From contig JAGPXD010000001.1 in assembly GCA_020746995.1 (NCBI GenBank), positions 7,874,001 through 7,938,000 on the forward strand: a stretch of DNA of 64,000 bases, given 5' to 3'. The position numbers and the translations under genes are program-made. The notes beneath the pieces were generated by a model. It saw only the letters and a program-made list of their open reading frames with translations. It was not told where the DNA came from and did no database searches. Below are positions 1 through 10,345 of the stretch, piece after piece (position 1 is the stretch's first letter; every line of letters begins with the position of its first letter). This stretch comes from Plectosphaerella cucumerina. Taxonomy: Eukaryota > Ascomycota > Sordariomycetes > Glomerellales > Plectosphaerellaceae.

Positions 1-1250
1 GTCTGCGACGGTGGCGCGGTATTTGACGATGGCGTCCCGGGACGATGCGATCGCCTCACTCGCTGAATTCAATCGTGCGACAAGAAGATCCTCCTCCTAC
101 ACCCTGTTACCAAAGTCTCAAGGTTGGAAGCTGGGGTCCCACGATACCTGGATGAGCGGGAGGCCGATGCCGCTCGGTACGTTTGAATGGGCCATGGCTT
201 CAAGTTGTCCCGCAGCAGTGCAGCGCGGCCGAGATCTCTGTCGATGCGAGAGAAGCGGCGCAAGGGCCCCTTGAGGCCGGTCGCGCTAAGTACCGCGCAC
301 GCGGCGGTCATCATCGCAGACACCCGCCTCAACCTGGATCAGCTATTCGCCCTTCCGCCGTCTGGAAAGCCAACAGACTGGGAGCGACTGCGTCGGGCCC
401 TGAGCGGAGTGTCCTCGAATACGAGCGGGGTTGGATGACCGGTCCCAGTCAGGACGTGAGGCGCCTGACCCTGAGGGGAAGGTCACATCGTCTCGCCACA
501 GAGTTCATGACCGCAGAGGAGGGAGTGGATGAATCCAGCATACGTAATGCCGACGCAATTGTCATTTGGCCGCACGTTCGTCGGTACAACTACGACCCAT
601 TCCCGTGCAAAGTGCGTGGCCACGGTGCTACTCAGCTCGCCGCTTCATCCGTTCATGTCAGCAAGTGGAAGCGTCAGAATGGTCAACTGGCCCGGGATCG
701 AGGCTTTTCAGCCCACCAACTATACGCCCGTTGGGCTCTCTGCTCCCTCGGCTTGGCCCCATGGGCCCAGGTACGTGCGGTCCACCTCGAATCTCGTGCA
801 AACCGACTGAAGGGGACGGCACAGCTCCTACGATGACATTGCGCTCCAAATCGGGGTGCTTGAGCGACGGGTCGTCATTCTCGCAAGACTTGTTGCCTTC
901 CTCGTCGGCCAGCAAGCACGTACATGGTGAGCTGTCCCGTTTTGTGATTGCGCATGCGGCTTATCTGGTCAACAGGAACGAATGCGTCGGGTTGCTGCAA
1001 CGCGAGAGCGGCGTTTTCGCATAGGCAGTATGGGCAGAGCGGGGCGGGGCAGTAGAGCTACAACATGCTGCGAAACACCTAGTCGTCTTTCTTAGAGTCG
1101 CTGCAATACAAGCGGTATTTATTCCTGTTGCTCCCGATTCTCACTCATCGGTCCTCATCCGGACCTGCCCGGCTGCGCCGTTGAACCGACCGGTGATGGA
1201 CTGTTCAGCAGGACAGTGACATTAGATAGTTCAAGCGACATGGATGCAGG
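1..1250. other. Left edge, no supported gene
   Basis: Several overlapping open frames of 60-217 codons lie here on both strands. None shows a domain, a credible splice structure or a repeated family, and they overlap one another in different frames. I treat them as chance frames in GC-rich DNA. A decayed gene cannot be excluded. Confidence 0.4.
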
Positions 1251-1254
1251 GCAC

Positions 1255-1539
1255 CTACGCGACTATTCCAGCCAGTTTCGACAGCTTATCGCTTGCCTCC
1301 GTCCTGAGAGTCTCGGTGAAGGCTGCCGCTGCCGCTTGGTCTGGGATGAATTCGGACACGAGAGACCGAAGCTGCTCTTTCCGCCGTGATTCCAAGTCCT
1401 CGAGGTCTTGCACGAGTTGGTGGAGTGAGACGATGTAGAGTAGGGTTGCGAGTTTCCGGACACCCTCTGGGTCGTGGGGTGCGCGATCCGCGTGCTCCCC
1501 AAGGTCGGAGTCTCCTGGCTCCGGCATGTTGGATTGCAT
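1255..1539 (-). CDS. Small helical protein, KLATLL family, copy 1
   Basis: A 94-residue protein of unknown function. After an acidic, Pro-rich N-terminus (about 1-28) comes a segment rich in Leu, Glu and Arg that should be alpha-helical: KLATLL, then LHQLVQDLEDLESRR, an FIPDQ turn, and a C-terminal KLSKLAGIVA. The same pattern recurs at 2912-3178 and 47937-48240, which is the main reason to believe it is real. I see no signal peptide, membrane segment or Cys motif. It is divergent from the bZIP-like gene starting at 1767, and the gap holds repeated CATGAC/GTGACC words. I do not recognise the family; inference from shape alone would be a protein-interaction module. Confidence 0.5.
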   Translation of the reverse strand: MQSNMPEPGDSDLGEHADRAPHDPEGVRKLATLLYIVSLHQLVQDLEDLESRRKEQLRSLVSEFIPDQAAAAAFTETLRTEASDKLSKLAGIVA

Positions 1540-1700
1540 GACATGCGTTTTACAGGGTGATTCAGTGCCTCGGACGACTCCTTTATGCGTTTCCAGGTGT
1601 CACGCTGTTGATGACTGACAGCATGACCAACGGCGTGACCCACGGCATGACCAAGCGTGCCGGCATGCGGTCGACAGAACACAGCGGCGCCAAAGCTCGC
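1540..1700. repeat. CATGAC/GTGACC-rich intergenic repeats
   Basis: Between the divergent small gene and the bZIP-like gene the words GCATGAC, GCATGACC, GCGTGACC and GGCATGACC recur at 10-15 base spacing, densest at 1615-1655. Similar CCATGAC words lie upstream of the second small-gene copy (3297-3340). They may be promoter elements or a decayed short tandem repeat. Confidence 0.4.
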
Positions 1701-1766
1701 CGGAGTTTGGGTTTTCATCGCACTCTTGAACAGCGGCGCCTCGATATTCGCACCACGAACCCCGTC

Positions 1767-2712
1767 ATGCCGAACGGCAAGAGGAGAATGGGCCTCAGTC
1801 CAGAGGCTTCGGAGAGCCTTGACCCAGCAGCAAGGAGGCGCGTTCAAAACAGACTCAATCAGCGAGCCAGCCGTGCCCGGAAGAGGGAAAGAGCCCGAGG
1901 GCAGCGCAAAGATGGCGCATCCGAGGCAGTGATTGCGGAAGAAATCTGCGTCGAGACTTCCGCGACCGAGAGCTCCGCCAAGGAAACATCGGCCCGCAAA
2001 GTATCCAAGGCCACCCAGACGGCAAGCAGTGACGCAGCCGAAACCTCGACGATCGCATCATGGGTCATGGTGCCGCAGTCGACTGGATATGCCGCCGGAT
2101 TGGATCCACATGATCCAGTAGCTTCTGACCCCTCTTTCGCCGACCAGCTCCTGTACCCAGAACTAGGTAAGAGTAGTCGCCTGCGATGCGGACTTTGCCT
2201 GACGACGTACAGGACTCGGTGATTTCTTCCAGAGCCAGGCGGCGGACGAGTGGGAGACCGACTTTCCCATGGCAGAACACCAGCCAACTGAGCAGGCAAC
2301 GAACCGGGAGGAGTACATGATGTCTCCGACTAAGCCTCTGCCGCAGTGGCAGCCTCTCGCTCTGGACCCTCCGACCACCCTGGTGTGGCCGCCTCTGGAT
2401 TTCGAGTTGCCATCGCCAGGCAGCGTCTTCCCGGATCTCCAGGACTTTGATACTACGATGATGGAGGCATTGTCAGCGGCTCCGGGTCCCGAAGAGCCCA
2501 GAAAACCAATGAATGAAGACGAGCACAAGGTCACAGAGAGCGTCACGGGCATGGATGTGGATGGCTGGATCGCTTGGATCGCCAGCTTCCACCCTGGCGA
2601 TTCGCTGTCTGCGATTCCGCGGCACGGGAACTGCGAGGAAGAGTCGCTCCTGAAGCTATTGGCCGAAGGAGAGGTTGAGTTCTCCCAGGCCGTGAGACTG
2701 TGGATTTCCTAA
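1767..2712 (+). CDS. bZIP-like basic-region protein
   Basis: Two exons, 1767-2166 and 2213-2712, joined by a 46-base intron (GTAAGA donor, GCCTGAC branch, TACAG acceptor) give a 299-residue protein. Near residues 28-46 lies RRRVQNRLNQRASRARKRE, which fits the fungal bZIP basic region (N-x-L-N-Q-R-A-x-R-A-R) of the kind seen in DUF3425-type proteins. No heptad leucine zipper follows; the next 70 residues are Ala/Ser/Thr/Glu rich. The C-terminal exon is acidic and Pro-rich and ends in a Trp/Leu-rich stretch (GWIAWIASFHPGDSL). It is probably a nuclear DNA-binding protein, though dimerisation without a zipper is unclear. I chose ATG 1767 because the frame upstream consists of the intergenic repeats; earlier in-frame ATGs exist. 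Confidence 0.6.
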
Positions 2713-2911
2713 CTAGATGCAATATTCACTGGAACCATCCGTTCGGGTTCGGCAGTCCTGAGGCCCTGCGGTTAGTCGCCAATGTTACAACATGCCCTTG
2801 GAACACCGCCACAGCAACGCCGCTCTTACCGTGCTGCAGTCATTTGGTGGCTTGGTCGGACAGTCTAGCAGTGTCAGCATGGTTTCTCCTCATCAATCAG
2901 TACCGCTTTGC

Positions 2912-3178
2912 TCACATTGCTGTGTGGACGAGCTGTGCCAGACGATCGACGTCGCTGTTCCTGGTCTCAAGTCGCTCAATAAAGGCCTTGGCAGCATCGT
3001 CGTCTGGCAGGAGATCGTGCACGAGCTTGATCATTTGACTTCGCTGCTGCTTGTGGATGGCGCCCACCACTTCGATGATTTGGTGGCTCGAGTAAATATG
3101 GAGTAAAGTTGCGAGTTTAGCGACGCTGGAGACGTCGGCCGCTCGCGGCGCTTCGTTCGACGTCGAGATCGGGGGCAT
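2912..3178 (-). CDS. Small helical protein, KLATLL family, copy 2
   Basis: An 88-residue relative of the proteins at 1255-1539 and 47937-48240. Shared features are KLATLLHIYSSHQII, a basic linker (HKQQRSQMIKL), LLPDDDAAKAF in place of FIPDQAAAAAF, and a C-terminal DRLAQLVHTAM. It starts at ATG 3178; the frame is open further upstream, so an extra exon is possible. It is diverged from copy 1 but keeps the spacing of hydrophobic residues, suggesting past selection on the protein. It has no obvious partner gene; CCATGAC words lie 120-160 bases upstream. Confidence 0.5.
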   Translation of the reverse strand: MPPISTSNEAPRAADVSSVAKLATLLHIYSSHQIIEVVGAIHKQQRSQMIKLVHDLLPDDDAAKAFIERLETRNSDVDRLAQLVHTAM

Positions 3179-3189
3179 CGCGTAAGTAT

Positions 3190-4187
3190 GTTTATCAACG
3201 AAACAGTGCAAATGGGTTCCACTATGGTATATATGCAGTACAGTACAGTACACGGTAAGTGCTGTCTTTATGTATCTCCACGGTCATCGAGAGTATGCCA
3301 TGACGGGGGCCATGACTGCAGCCATGACAATGACCAAGCTGCAACGGCCAGGGGTATCGCTCCTTCCCGGTTAGCTCTTCCCCTCTACGTATTGAACGGG
3401 CGCATTGTTCCCGTGTCTCGCCTAGGGACGGCTCAGTTCTTGCCACAACAGCCCCGCACTTGTTCTTCAACTCGCGAGCGCCGCCCACGTGGAGCATCGC
3501 TCAAGCATCGGTACTTCCATGTCGGATCACATGTGTGCCACGGTCTGGCTCCGTTCAAGTGACAACGCCATTATTACGTCCCGAAAGCTGCCGCGAAACG
3601 CTCCTTATTGATCAAGAACCTCCGAGAGGTCTTGGATACGATCACATCAGCAAGGACAATCCCATTCCTACCATGGATGTCTTCCGTCCCATACCAACGC
3701 AAGAAATAACCTTGTGCAGGCCAATGAAGCAACCTACGCAAATTCATGAAGCGGTGTGATCATAACAAGAACGGCCCGGTCAAGGACGACAAGGACGACA
3801 AGGACGACAAGGACGACAAGGACGACAAGGACGACAAGGACGACAAGGACGACAAGGACGACAAGGACGACAAGGATGTAGAGGTCAGCGAGTGGGATGA
3901 AACGTTGTTGAACGTTGCTTACCACTTGGCCCCCATGCTGCCAACCATCTCGATATCGGAGCCCTTCTCAACACCCGCTGCAAGACGGTCGCCAACATGA
4001 TCAAGAGAACGAATGGCTTCACAAATGAGGAGAAGGAACAGATCTGTGGCGAAAATGAGTGGGCGAAGAAGAGTAGAAGGACAGACCATCCATGGAATAA
4101 CCGATCCCGAGACTGACAATCGTACATTACGTGCTTGGAGTAAATCTTTGTTCTTTGCTGAAACTGCACGTCGGAGAGAGTCCATCT
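3190..4187. other. Intergenic stretch with minisatellite
   Basis: No supported gene. The only clear structure is the nine-base tandem array at 3782-3875. CCATGAC words at 3297-3340 belong to the upstream side of the small gene ending at 3178. Confidence 0.4.
3782..3875 (+). repeat. (AAGGACGAC)n minisatellite
   Basis: About ten near-perfect copies of the nine-base unit AAGGACGAC in tandem, ending in a diverged copy (AAGGATGTA). The unit would encode KDD on the plus strand or VVL on the minus strand, so it opens long low-complexity frames that I do not accept as genes. Confidence 0.9.
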
Positions 4188-5000
4188 TTATCCATGCAAG
4201 TCTCTAATGTCGCCTATCGTGAGCACTAACACCTTACTTTTGGACATCATTATGGCCTCTGATGTCTCTTTCCTGTCCGGCGGCTTCTCGATCGCTGTCA
4301 GGCCCTCCCCGGCGTCGAGTGCTTTGTTCTCTTGTTTGGCTAGGTTGGCCAGCAGAATGTGTCTCATCAACAGATCTCCTATGGGCTCCTCAAGATAGGA
4401 CGGCGGCCTCGACAATAGTGCCAGGAAGGGGTTCTGGTTCTCTGGTGTGCTGGGGATCCTTAGCAGTCGAGACTTGTGAAGTGGGAGGTGCCGCCTACCT
4501 GCCCGCGTCATCGCGTGGAGGCATGCGGCCGCTGCGAACCAGTTGATACAATTCGAGGAGGCCATCTCGAAAAGCGTCAGCGTCGTCTTCGCATGAGTTT
4601 TGGATGGCTCGATATGTAGCGGCACTGCAGGTTGCTTCTGGCGTGTTAAAAAGATAGATGGCCAAAGCCACAGAGAAGTCCTTTCTTTTCGCGTACGCCA
4701 TCGCACGATCCACCGTCCGCCTCTGTCGATCGTCCAAGGCCTCATAAACCCTGCCTTGTTCGCTCGTGCCTTCAAAGCTACAAGTTAGCGCGGCCCTTCT
4801 GCTTTAGAAGGCTGTCGGAGTACTCAGCGGCATTGGAGGCTTCGAGCTTGTGACTCGGGATTCTCAGGTGTCTCTCAAGGAAGCGGCGGACAGAGCGAGG
4901 GCCCTGCGAGCAAAGCATAAATGCCTCACAGTTGACGATAGAATGACAATACTGTACTAGACAGTCATCAATCGCCTGACCGTAGATGACGGATTGCTCT
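4188..5000 (-). CDS. Unrecognised spliced gene, 5' end not found
   Basis: Three exons read continuously on the minus strand: about 5000-4824, 4777-4499 and 4458-4188. The first intron is convincing (GTACTC donor, GCTAAC branch directly before TTGTAG); the second is only 40 bases. The visible part is about 240 residues, helical and charged, with segments such as AIEQSVIYGQAIDDCLVQYC, RRFLERHLRIPSHKLEASN and LLMRHILLANLAKQENKALD. I recognise no domain. Upstream, the frame meets a stop near 5005 without an ATG, so a further exon would have to lie inside or beyond the divergent dehydrogenase start at 5078, or the 5' end is lost. It may be a truncated gene or a real antisense-overlapping pair. Confidence 0.45.
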
Positions 5001-5077
5001 ATGGCGCCGGTATAATGAGTTGTGCGCCCACCAAGCTCTCAACTGTCTGCGGCTGCATTTGTTTCCTCCGATCAACA

Positions 5078-6294
5078 ATGGATTTTTTACCAAAGACAAG
5101 TTCTAGTCCATCATCGACCGGGCATCGCATTGTTGTACGATCGGCTGATGCAGCCGAGAGCATCATCCGCGAGGCCAGGGCAGCGTTGGGACAAGCCTGC
5201 GAACCCTGTGCGCGTCGACCAACTTTGCTCGGCCTACTGGCAAACGAAGAGCCGTCTACCCTAGCCTACGTCAAATTCACCCGGAAAGTCTTCCAAGCCA
5301 AGTGAGCCAGTCTTTTTGGAGGGAAAGAATCCGCTGACATTCACGAAGCGGCTTCCAGTTCAGCCTTCAGAGCACGACCGGCCTAAGCCTCGAACGCCAG
5401 ATCGAGGAGGCAAATATGAACGATGCTATCGATGGCATACTGGTCTACTACCCGGCCCGCCACGATGGAGCTATGACTGATAGGTACTATCAGCGGCTCG
5501 TCGCCCCTGACAAGGATGTTGAAGGTCTTTGCTCCGAACATATGCAGGCTTTCTACCACGAGTATCTGCAACTGGGGCCAGGTCTGCACCATCAAGCCAT
5601 ACTTCCGTGCACTGCCCTCGCCGTGTGTCGCCTTTTGGAATCTTCCGGGGTCTACAGCAGCACGTCTTGGGGTGAGCGGCTGAGTCGCAAGACCATCACG
5701 GTCATCAACAGGTCGAACGTGGTCGGGAAGCCATTGGCGGCTTTGCTGGTCAGCGAAGGAGCAACCGTCTTCTCTGTGGACCCAACCGGCGTCGCTCAGG
5801 TCCTCAAACAAAGGATTGGCCGCGGCGGTAGACGATACCAGGTGACGGATCTGCCCGGCGCCGACCTGGAGGCCTGTCTCCGCGTCAGCGATGTCATCCT
5901 TAGCGGCGTGTACGATCGGAGTTTCCAGATTCCCACAGAGCTGGTGAAGGTGGGAGCCGCGTGCGTTGACTTTTCCTCTGTCGAAAATTTTGAAAAGTCG
6001 GCCATCACCCTCAGGGCATCGATGTACGCGTACTCGATCGGACAAGTTGTGGTCGCAGCCTTGTTCGAGAACTTCACGGTAAGCAGCGAAATCCAGGCGC
6101 ATCGAAGAGATCCTGACATGTCACAGAGGCTGCTGCTCAACAAGGAGCGTCTGGGATGTCGCTGCAAAGACGACCTTTGTCGTTGGGCCCTTGCTGCTGG
6201 AGGGAGCGACAATGACGTACGGTTCAGTGGGCGCGACGAAAACGTCACTGAGTGTTGTGCCAGCCGGCCGGGCGAACAGGAGCAGACCGGCTAG
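5078..6294 (+). CDS. NAD-dependent methylenetetrahydrofolate dehydrogenase, MTD1-like paralogue
   Basis: Exons 5078-5301, 5364-6078 and 6127-6294 give 368 residues. The protein resembles the monofunctional yeast Mtd1 type, which oxidises 5,10-methylene-THF to methenyl-THF with NAD in the cytosol. Visible signatures are AYVKFTRKVF, GILVYYP, DKDVEGL, ILPCTALAV, the nucleotide-binding VINRSNVVGKPLAALL followed by GATVFSVD, and a C-terminal SMYAYSIGQVVVAAL. In bifunctional FolD/MTHFD enzymes the catalytic Lys follows Tyr by four residues; here that position (YVKFT) is Thr, as in the dehydrogenase-only Mtd1 family. Several usually conserved residues differ and the tail beyond residue 315 is long, so this is a diverged paralogue rather than an obvious housekeeping copy. 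The second intron (48 bases) is in phase and could be retained. Confidence 0.85.
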
Positions 6295-6545
6295 CATTGA
6301 ACTACTACGGTAGATGGAGGAGAATCGCGCATAAGCAGCGCGCACGCAAGAATGTGCCGAAAGATTGAGTTATGGCGGTATGCCGCAGTGGTTTGCTGTC
6401 GGATGCGCTCGACCAAGATACCACATCTTCAAGGCTACGCGGAGGCTCACGATGCGCACGGCGGTGGAACTAGCTTCCTCCAGGACTGTGCATGTTGTAG
6501 CAATGCCTCCCTGACCGTGTCGGGTGCGCAGTATGTTCGCCTCAG

Positions 6546-7000
6546 TCAGCCTAGGAGGTAGCAAGAGGCAGCCACGGCAGCTACTGTATTCCTACGAGCG
6601 ATTTCATCTAATTTCGCCGTCTCATCCACCGCTACATCAATCATAGCCGTCCCGGAAGCTCCGTTGCCTTCACCGTCACGCAGGCGACTTCGCCGACGTA
6701 GAATGACCACTCGGCGATCCTTCACCGCGACTCGTCCATTGAATGATCTCATTATCTCCTGGAGTACTCTTGGCTCTCCGTCCCGTCTATCAGCTTGTCG
6801 ACGTAGAACAGCGTCAAGTCGTCCGCGTGGTGACGATTGGGGTCCGCAATGGCTCGGTATCGCCGCGAACACCTACTTTGCCCAGAGCCTCTGTTGATAC
6901 CCAATTCGAAAATCGATCGCCTTGTACTGTACGCGCAATCGACGCCTTGTGTCGTTTGTAATCGTCGCCGCTGTGGGCATACACGCGGGACCGAGGAGCA
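6546..7000 (-). pseudogene. Possible decayed gene, family unknown
   Basis: Two minus-strand segments in different frames seem to continue one another: an upstream part with HHADDLTLFYVDKLIDGTE and a downstream part with EIMRSFNGRVAVKDRRVVIL and a hydrophobic end. The composition looks protein-like, but I recognise no domain and the join needs a frameshift. Very tentative. Confidence 0.2.
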
Positions 7001-7375
7001 GGGGTCGGGTCGTCGTCGGGTGTGACTCGTCGGTACGCCTATAGTAGTCGAGCGCAATCAGCGTTTTGCTTACTGTAAGCATTAGCGGGTGTTGCATTCC
7101 TCAGACGTACCAAGATCCAGTCCTCAGAGCGCGGCGCGTTGCTGACTTTGGTACAGTAGGAACGGAGCAGCGCGTCGAGCCGGTCGACGACGTCCGGTCG
7201 TGCGGACAACGCGGGTGTGGATCGGGCGGGGTCTGGAGGGGCGGATGCTGGTGGCCGTCATTGGCTGACCTCTCCGGTAGCCGAAAGTCAGCTCCAGTCA
7301 CGTCCCTCCCGTCCTGGTCCTGGTGTCCGAATCCTCTGGAGGATTTGTCGCCATCCTGCGGTCAGTGAACAGCGA

Positions 7376-7945
7376 CTGCAGGACCATGGCCGTCCAGACT
7401 GAATGACCGCAGGAGAGTTGAATGACCGAAGGTGAATGACCGCAGATAGACATTGACAGTGTGAGCACACCGCGCGAGAGGTGGCCGCGTACAGTGAATG
7501 ACCACATGAATGACCGCAGAAAAATGGCTGTCTGGACTGAATGACCGCAGGAGAACTGAATGGCCACAGGAGAATGACCGTGGCCAAGAGTCGACAGTAT
7601 GAGCACACCGCGCGAGAGGTGCCGTGTACCGTGAATGGCCGCATGAATGACCGCAGGACCATGGCCGTCCAGACTGAATGACCGCAGGAGAGTTGAATGA
7701 CCAAAGGTGAATGACCGCAGATAGACATTGACAGTATGAGCACACCGCGCGAGAACAGCTGCACACCGTGAATGACCGCATGAATGACCGCGGCCAAGAG
7801 CCGACAGTACGAGCACACTGCGCGAGGATGGTCGCACACCGTGATTGACCACAGGAGAATGACAGCAGACAGAATTGACAGTATGAGCACACTGCGCGAG
7901 GATGGAAACACACCGTGAATGACTGCATGAATGACCTGACCTCCT
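7376..7945. repeat. Higher-order tandem repeat built on GAATGACCGCA
   Basis: The word GAATGACC, often GAATGACCGCA, recurs more than a dozen times, mostly at 10-30 base spacing. A second motif, GACAGTRTGAGCACACYGCGCGAG with small changes, appears five times, near 7460, 7600, 7735, 7805 and 7880. The blocks are arranged as larger units of about 140 bases, two of them nearly identical (starting near 7379 and 7649 with ACCATGGCCGTCCAGACTGA). Long minus-strand open frames here are by-products: their peptides repeat RCAHTV and RSF/VIH motifs in register with the DNA. Confidence 0.85.
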
Positions 7946-8701
7946 CCGCATCAACCAGACAGTCAGTATTTGGGCCGACCCAGCATATCCACACTGCCAC
8001 GATGTGATGACCGCGCTTCCATGGCCGGAATGGCACGCGTCTCTCCTACTGTCAGCGCCGTGTCAGCCCAGACGTCGCTGCCGAAGCACGCCCCGTGTGA
8101 GATCTGGCCATCTGTCGTCGGGGTGCGACGGAAGCACGAGTGATTTCTGGCCAGCCATCACCTACGCTATGTGAAGGGCGACGATACTGGCCGCAACCTA
8201 TGTTGCCTCAGCCCGCTCAGAAGAAGCTGCGGTGTCGGTCGAACAAGACAAGCTCGCCGTCGAAGCCGCCGACACGGCCGAGACCCGGAACCAGAGCCCG
8301 CCGACAACGCACAAGACATCCAGGAAGCCAACAGATTACGCGGGTCGAAAGAAAATCGATGGAATTATCAATGATGAGACTCAGGCTGCAGCGCAACAGC
8401 ACAGGAAGAGCAGAATTGAAGCAGTTCCAAAGATGCACGCAGAGATTATATTTGCGCAGAGTCGGACATGGACTGGACCGAATCGTAGCAGAGATGGCCC
8501 AGTCCATCAACTGATAGTAGGGCAGACACCGGTCCAGGTGCTGTGGATGCAAGCGTCTCGCTGTAGGGAGCAGAAATACACTTGGCAGGTCGCTCTGAAC
8601 ACGAGCCTGCTAGCTAGGCTAGACATTCGAGGTGCCCTTGTGCAACGTCTCTCCGTTGTTTGATCAACCCATTGTGATGGAAAGCGGAGGTTTCAATTTG
8701 A

Positions 8702-10029
8702 CTAGTCTCTTCGTCTGCCTAGGCTCAGGCCGTTGACCTCGGTCGACAAGTCAATCATGATGAATTTTGCTGGCGGAATCACGGCACTTCGTTCCTCCAT
8801 GAAGGCTTCCATTTCGTCCGCACTACTCAGTAGCTGTGAATCCATCCCTATCGGTGAATCGTCCCGCACCAAATGTCGAACTGCCCTATCCAGCCTGTCG
8901 CAAACCCTGCGCAGCTGCGGAAACATGTTGCACACATAGCAGACCAAGGCGTGGAACATCTCGTCGGTGAACGTGGGCTCCAAGCTAGGCAAATTAGTCA
9001 GGTCGAAAGCCAGAGAGTCGCCGCCACTCACATCCTGCCCACCGCGGCTCGGCTGCCCAGAAGGAGGAAGCCGTACCCGACATGGTTGCACAAGATCTGC
9101 AGCCTCTTTCCTGCGCGCTTCTGGGCGTGGAACGTGTTTTTGAGCCTCTTTCTTTGGTCTGTTCCTGCAGAAATCCAGCGATGTCCGTGAATCTTCTGCA
9201 TGATGTGGTTCATCGTCGAGGTCTGATGCGTGTCCTCAACCTCCGCCGCGGCGAGACAGCGGGCAAAAGCCTGGTACTGGAGCAGTTTATGGAACCGCAG
9301 GCGCACGTGGTCTCTGATGGTGCGGGTCTCGAACAGCGCCACGCAACGGGCCATCTTCGCGACTTGCTCGAAGCTGGACTCGTTCGCAGCTGGTTTGGGC
9401 GTCTTCTTCTGATCCCAGATGCCCTCCCAGAGAGGCAGATCGTCGCGCAGAAAGCTCACGGCGTCGTCTCGAAGCAGGTTGTCGCCTGTCAAAACGGCAA
9501 TGGCGAACTTTGGCGAACTGCTAAGGGACTGGAAAATGGGCGACATGGCCGCTTGCACTTGAAGAAATCTGGTGGGGTGAGGTTGTGGGGGAGGAGGAGC
9601 GACCGGTGGCGGCGGAGTGTCGCAGGCAGGGCTTGGGGACGTCGTTGGATCTCGCACGCTGGTGTCGCTGCTACTCGCGTGAGAACTTGTGGGACTGCTA
9701 CCGGCGTCGGAAGAGTCCTGGCTAGACGAGACTCCCTCTCTGGTTGCTGCGCATAACCATGGGGCAGGTCGATGCTCAGGATCTGTCGAAGCTGCAGAGA
9801 GGATTCCGGTCGTCAAGTGCGATCGACGTAGGCGCGGCCGGTCCACCAAGTGGAAGTTGAGGATTCTGCACGGGTTCAGCCTGGGATTGAGACCCCGGGC
9901 AAGCGCTCGATTGTAGATGCGGCGGACTGTTTGGGAGGGAACGCCTGTATGACCCTCGACGACAATAGTAGGGGCTCCGTATGCCTTCAGGGCGACGACT
10001 TGTGCCCGAGTAGCGAGATCGTATCCCAT
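8702..10029 (-). CDS. Transposase-like HTH protein with a novel C-terminal region
   Basis: Exons 10029-9082 and 9034-8702, with a 47-base in-phase intron (weak GTCGGG donor), give 426 residues. Residues 1-50, starting MGYDLATRAQVVALKAYG and continuing through EGHTGVPSQTVRRIYNRAL, form a homeodomain-like helix-turn-helix of the kind that opens Tc1/mariner-pogo transposases. HLVDRPRLRRS then sits where those enzymes carry a GRPR-like basic motif. No DDE/DDD catalytic domain follows. Instead there is a Ser/Pro-rich linker (about 90-155) and an unrecognised helical domain (about 160-426). It is probably a DNA-binding protein derived from a transposase. A diverged truncated relative is at 38665-39165. 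It is divergent from the DUF3723 gene with 316 bases between starts. Confidence 0.65.
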
Positions 10030-10345
10030 GGCTGAACAGCATGTGGCATATCATGAATATGTCGCGCCCCCGCAAGATGTAGAACAGAGCACGGCCGATG
10101 TGGGCAGGCAGGGCTAGAAACGCTGCTGCCCTTACATGCGTTCCAGAGCAACTCTGTCAGACACGTGGCCGTGTCATCATTGCTTCCGAAAGGGGTGGGG
10201 GCTCCAGTACGATTCTGGCATCTTGAGTGCACGCGGTCATCCCGTCAGCTTCAGCAACCTTGTCCAGACACTGCCAAAAACGCCGCCTCAGGATCTGTAC
10301 TGCACATGCCTGCCTCAGCAGCAGTCTCTGGACGCCAACCAGGTG
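10030..10345. promoter_or_regulatory. Shared divergent promoter region
   Basis: The 316 bases separating the start codons of the HTH gene (minus) and the DUF3723 gene (plus) must hold both promoters if the starts are right. I could pick out no convincing operator. Confidence 0.4.

Larger units (their letters stand above)
6300..8700. other. Gene-poor stretch around tandem repeats
   Basis: Apart from the tentative remnant at 6546-7000 and the repeat array at 7376-7945, I see nothing credible. Open frames at 8140-8660 are charged and low in hydrophobic residues, with no recognisable motif. Confidence 0.35.

Noticed and set aside
3734..4000. Overlapping open frames of KDD or VVL repeats
   Set aside because: They are a by-product of the nine-base minisatellite and have no sequence outside it that looks coding.
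7376..7945. Repeat array considered as a CRISPR
   Set aside because: Repeats are contiguous and degenerate without unique spacers, and the organism is a fungus.
7288..8036. Three overlapping minus-strand frames above 200 codons
   Set aside because: All coincide with the tandem repeat, are open in three frames at once and encode only repeat-derived peptides.
9082..9756. Plus-strand frame of 224 codons
   Set aside because: Antisense shadow of the transposase-like HTH gene, which has a domain and a paralogue.
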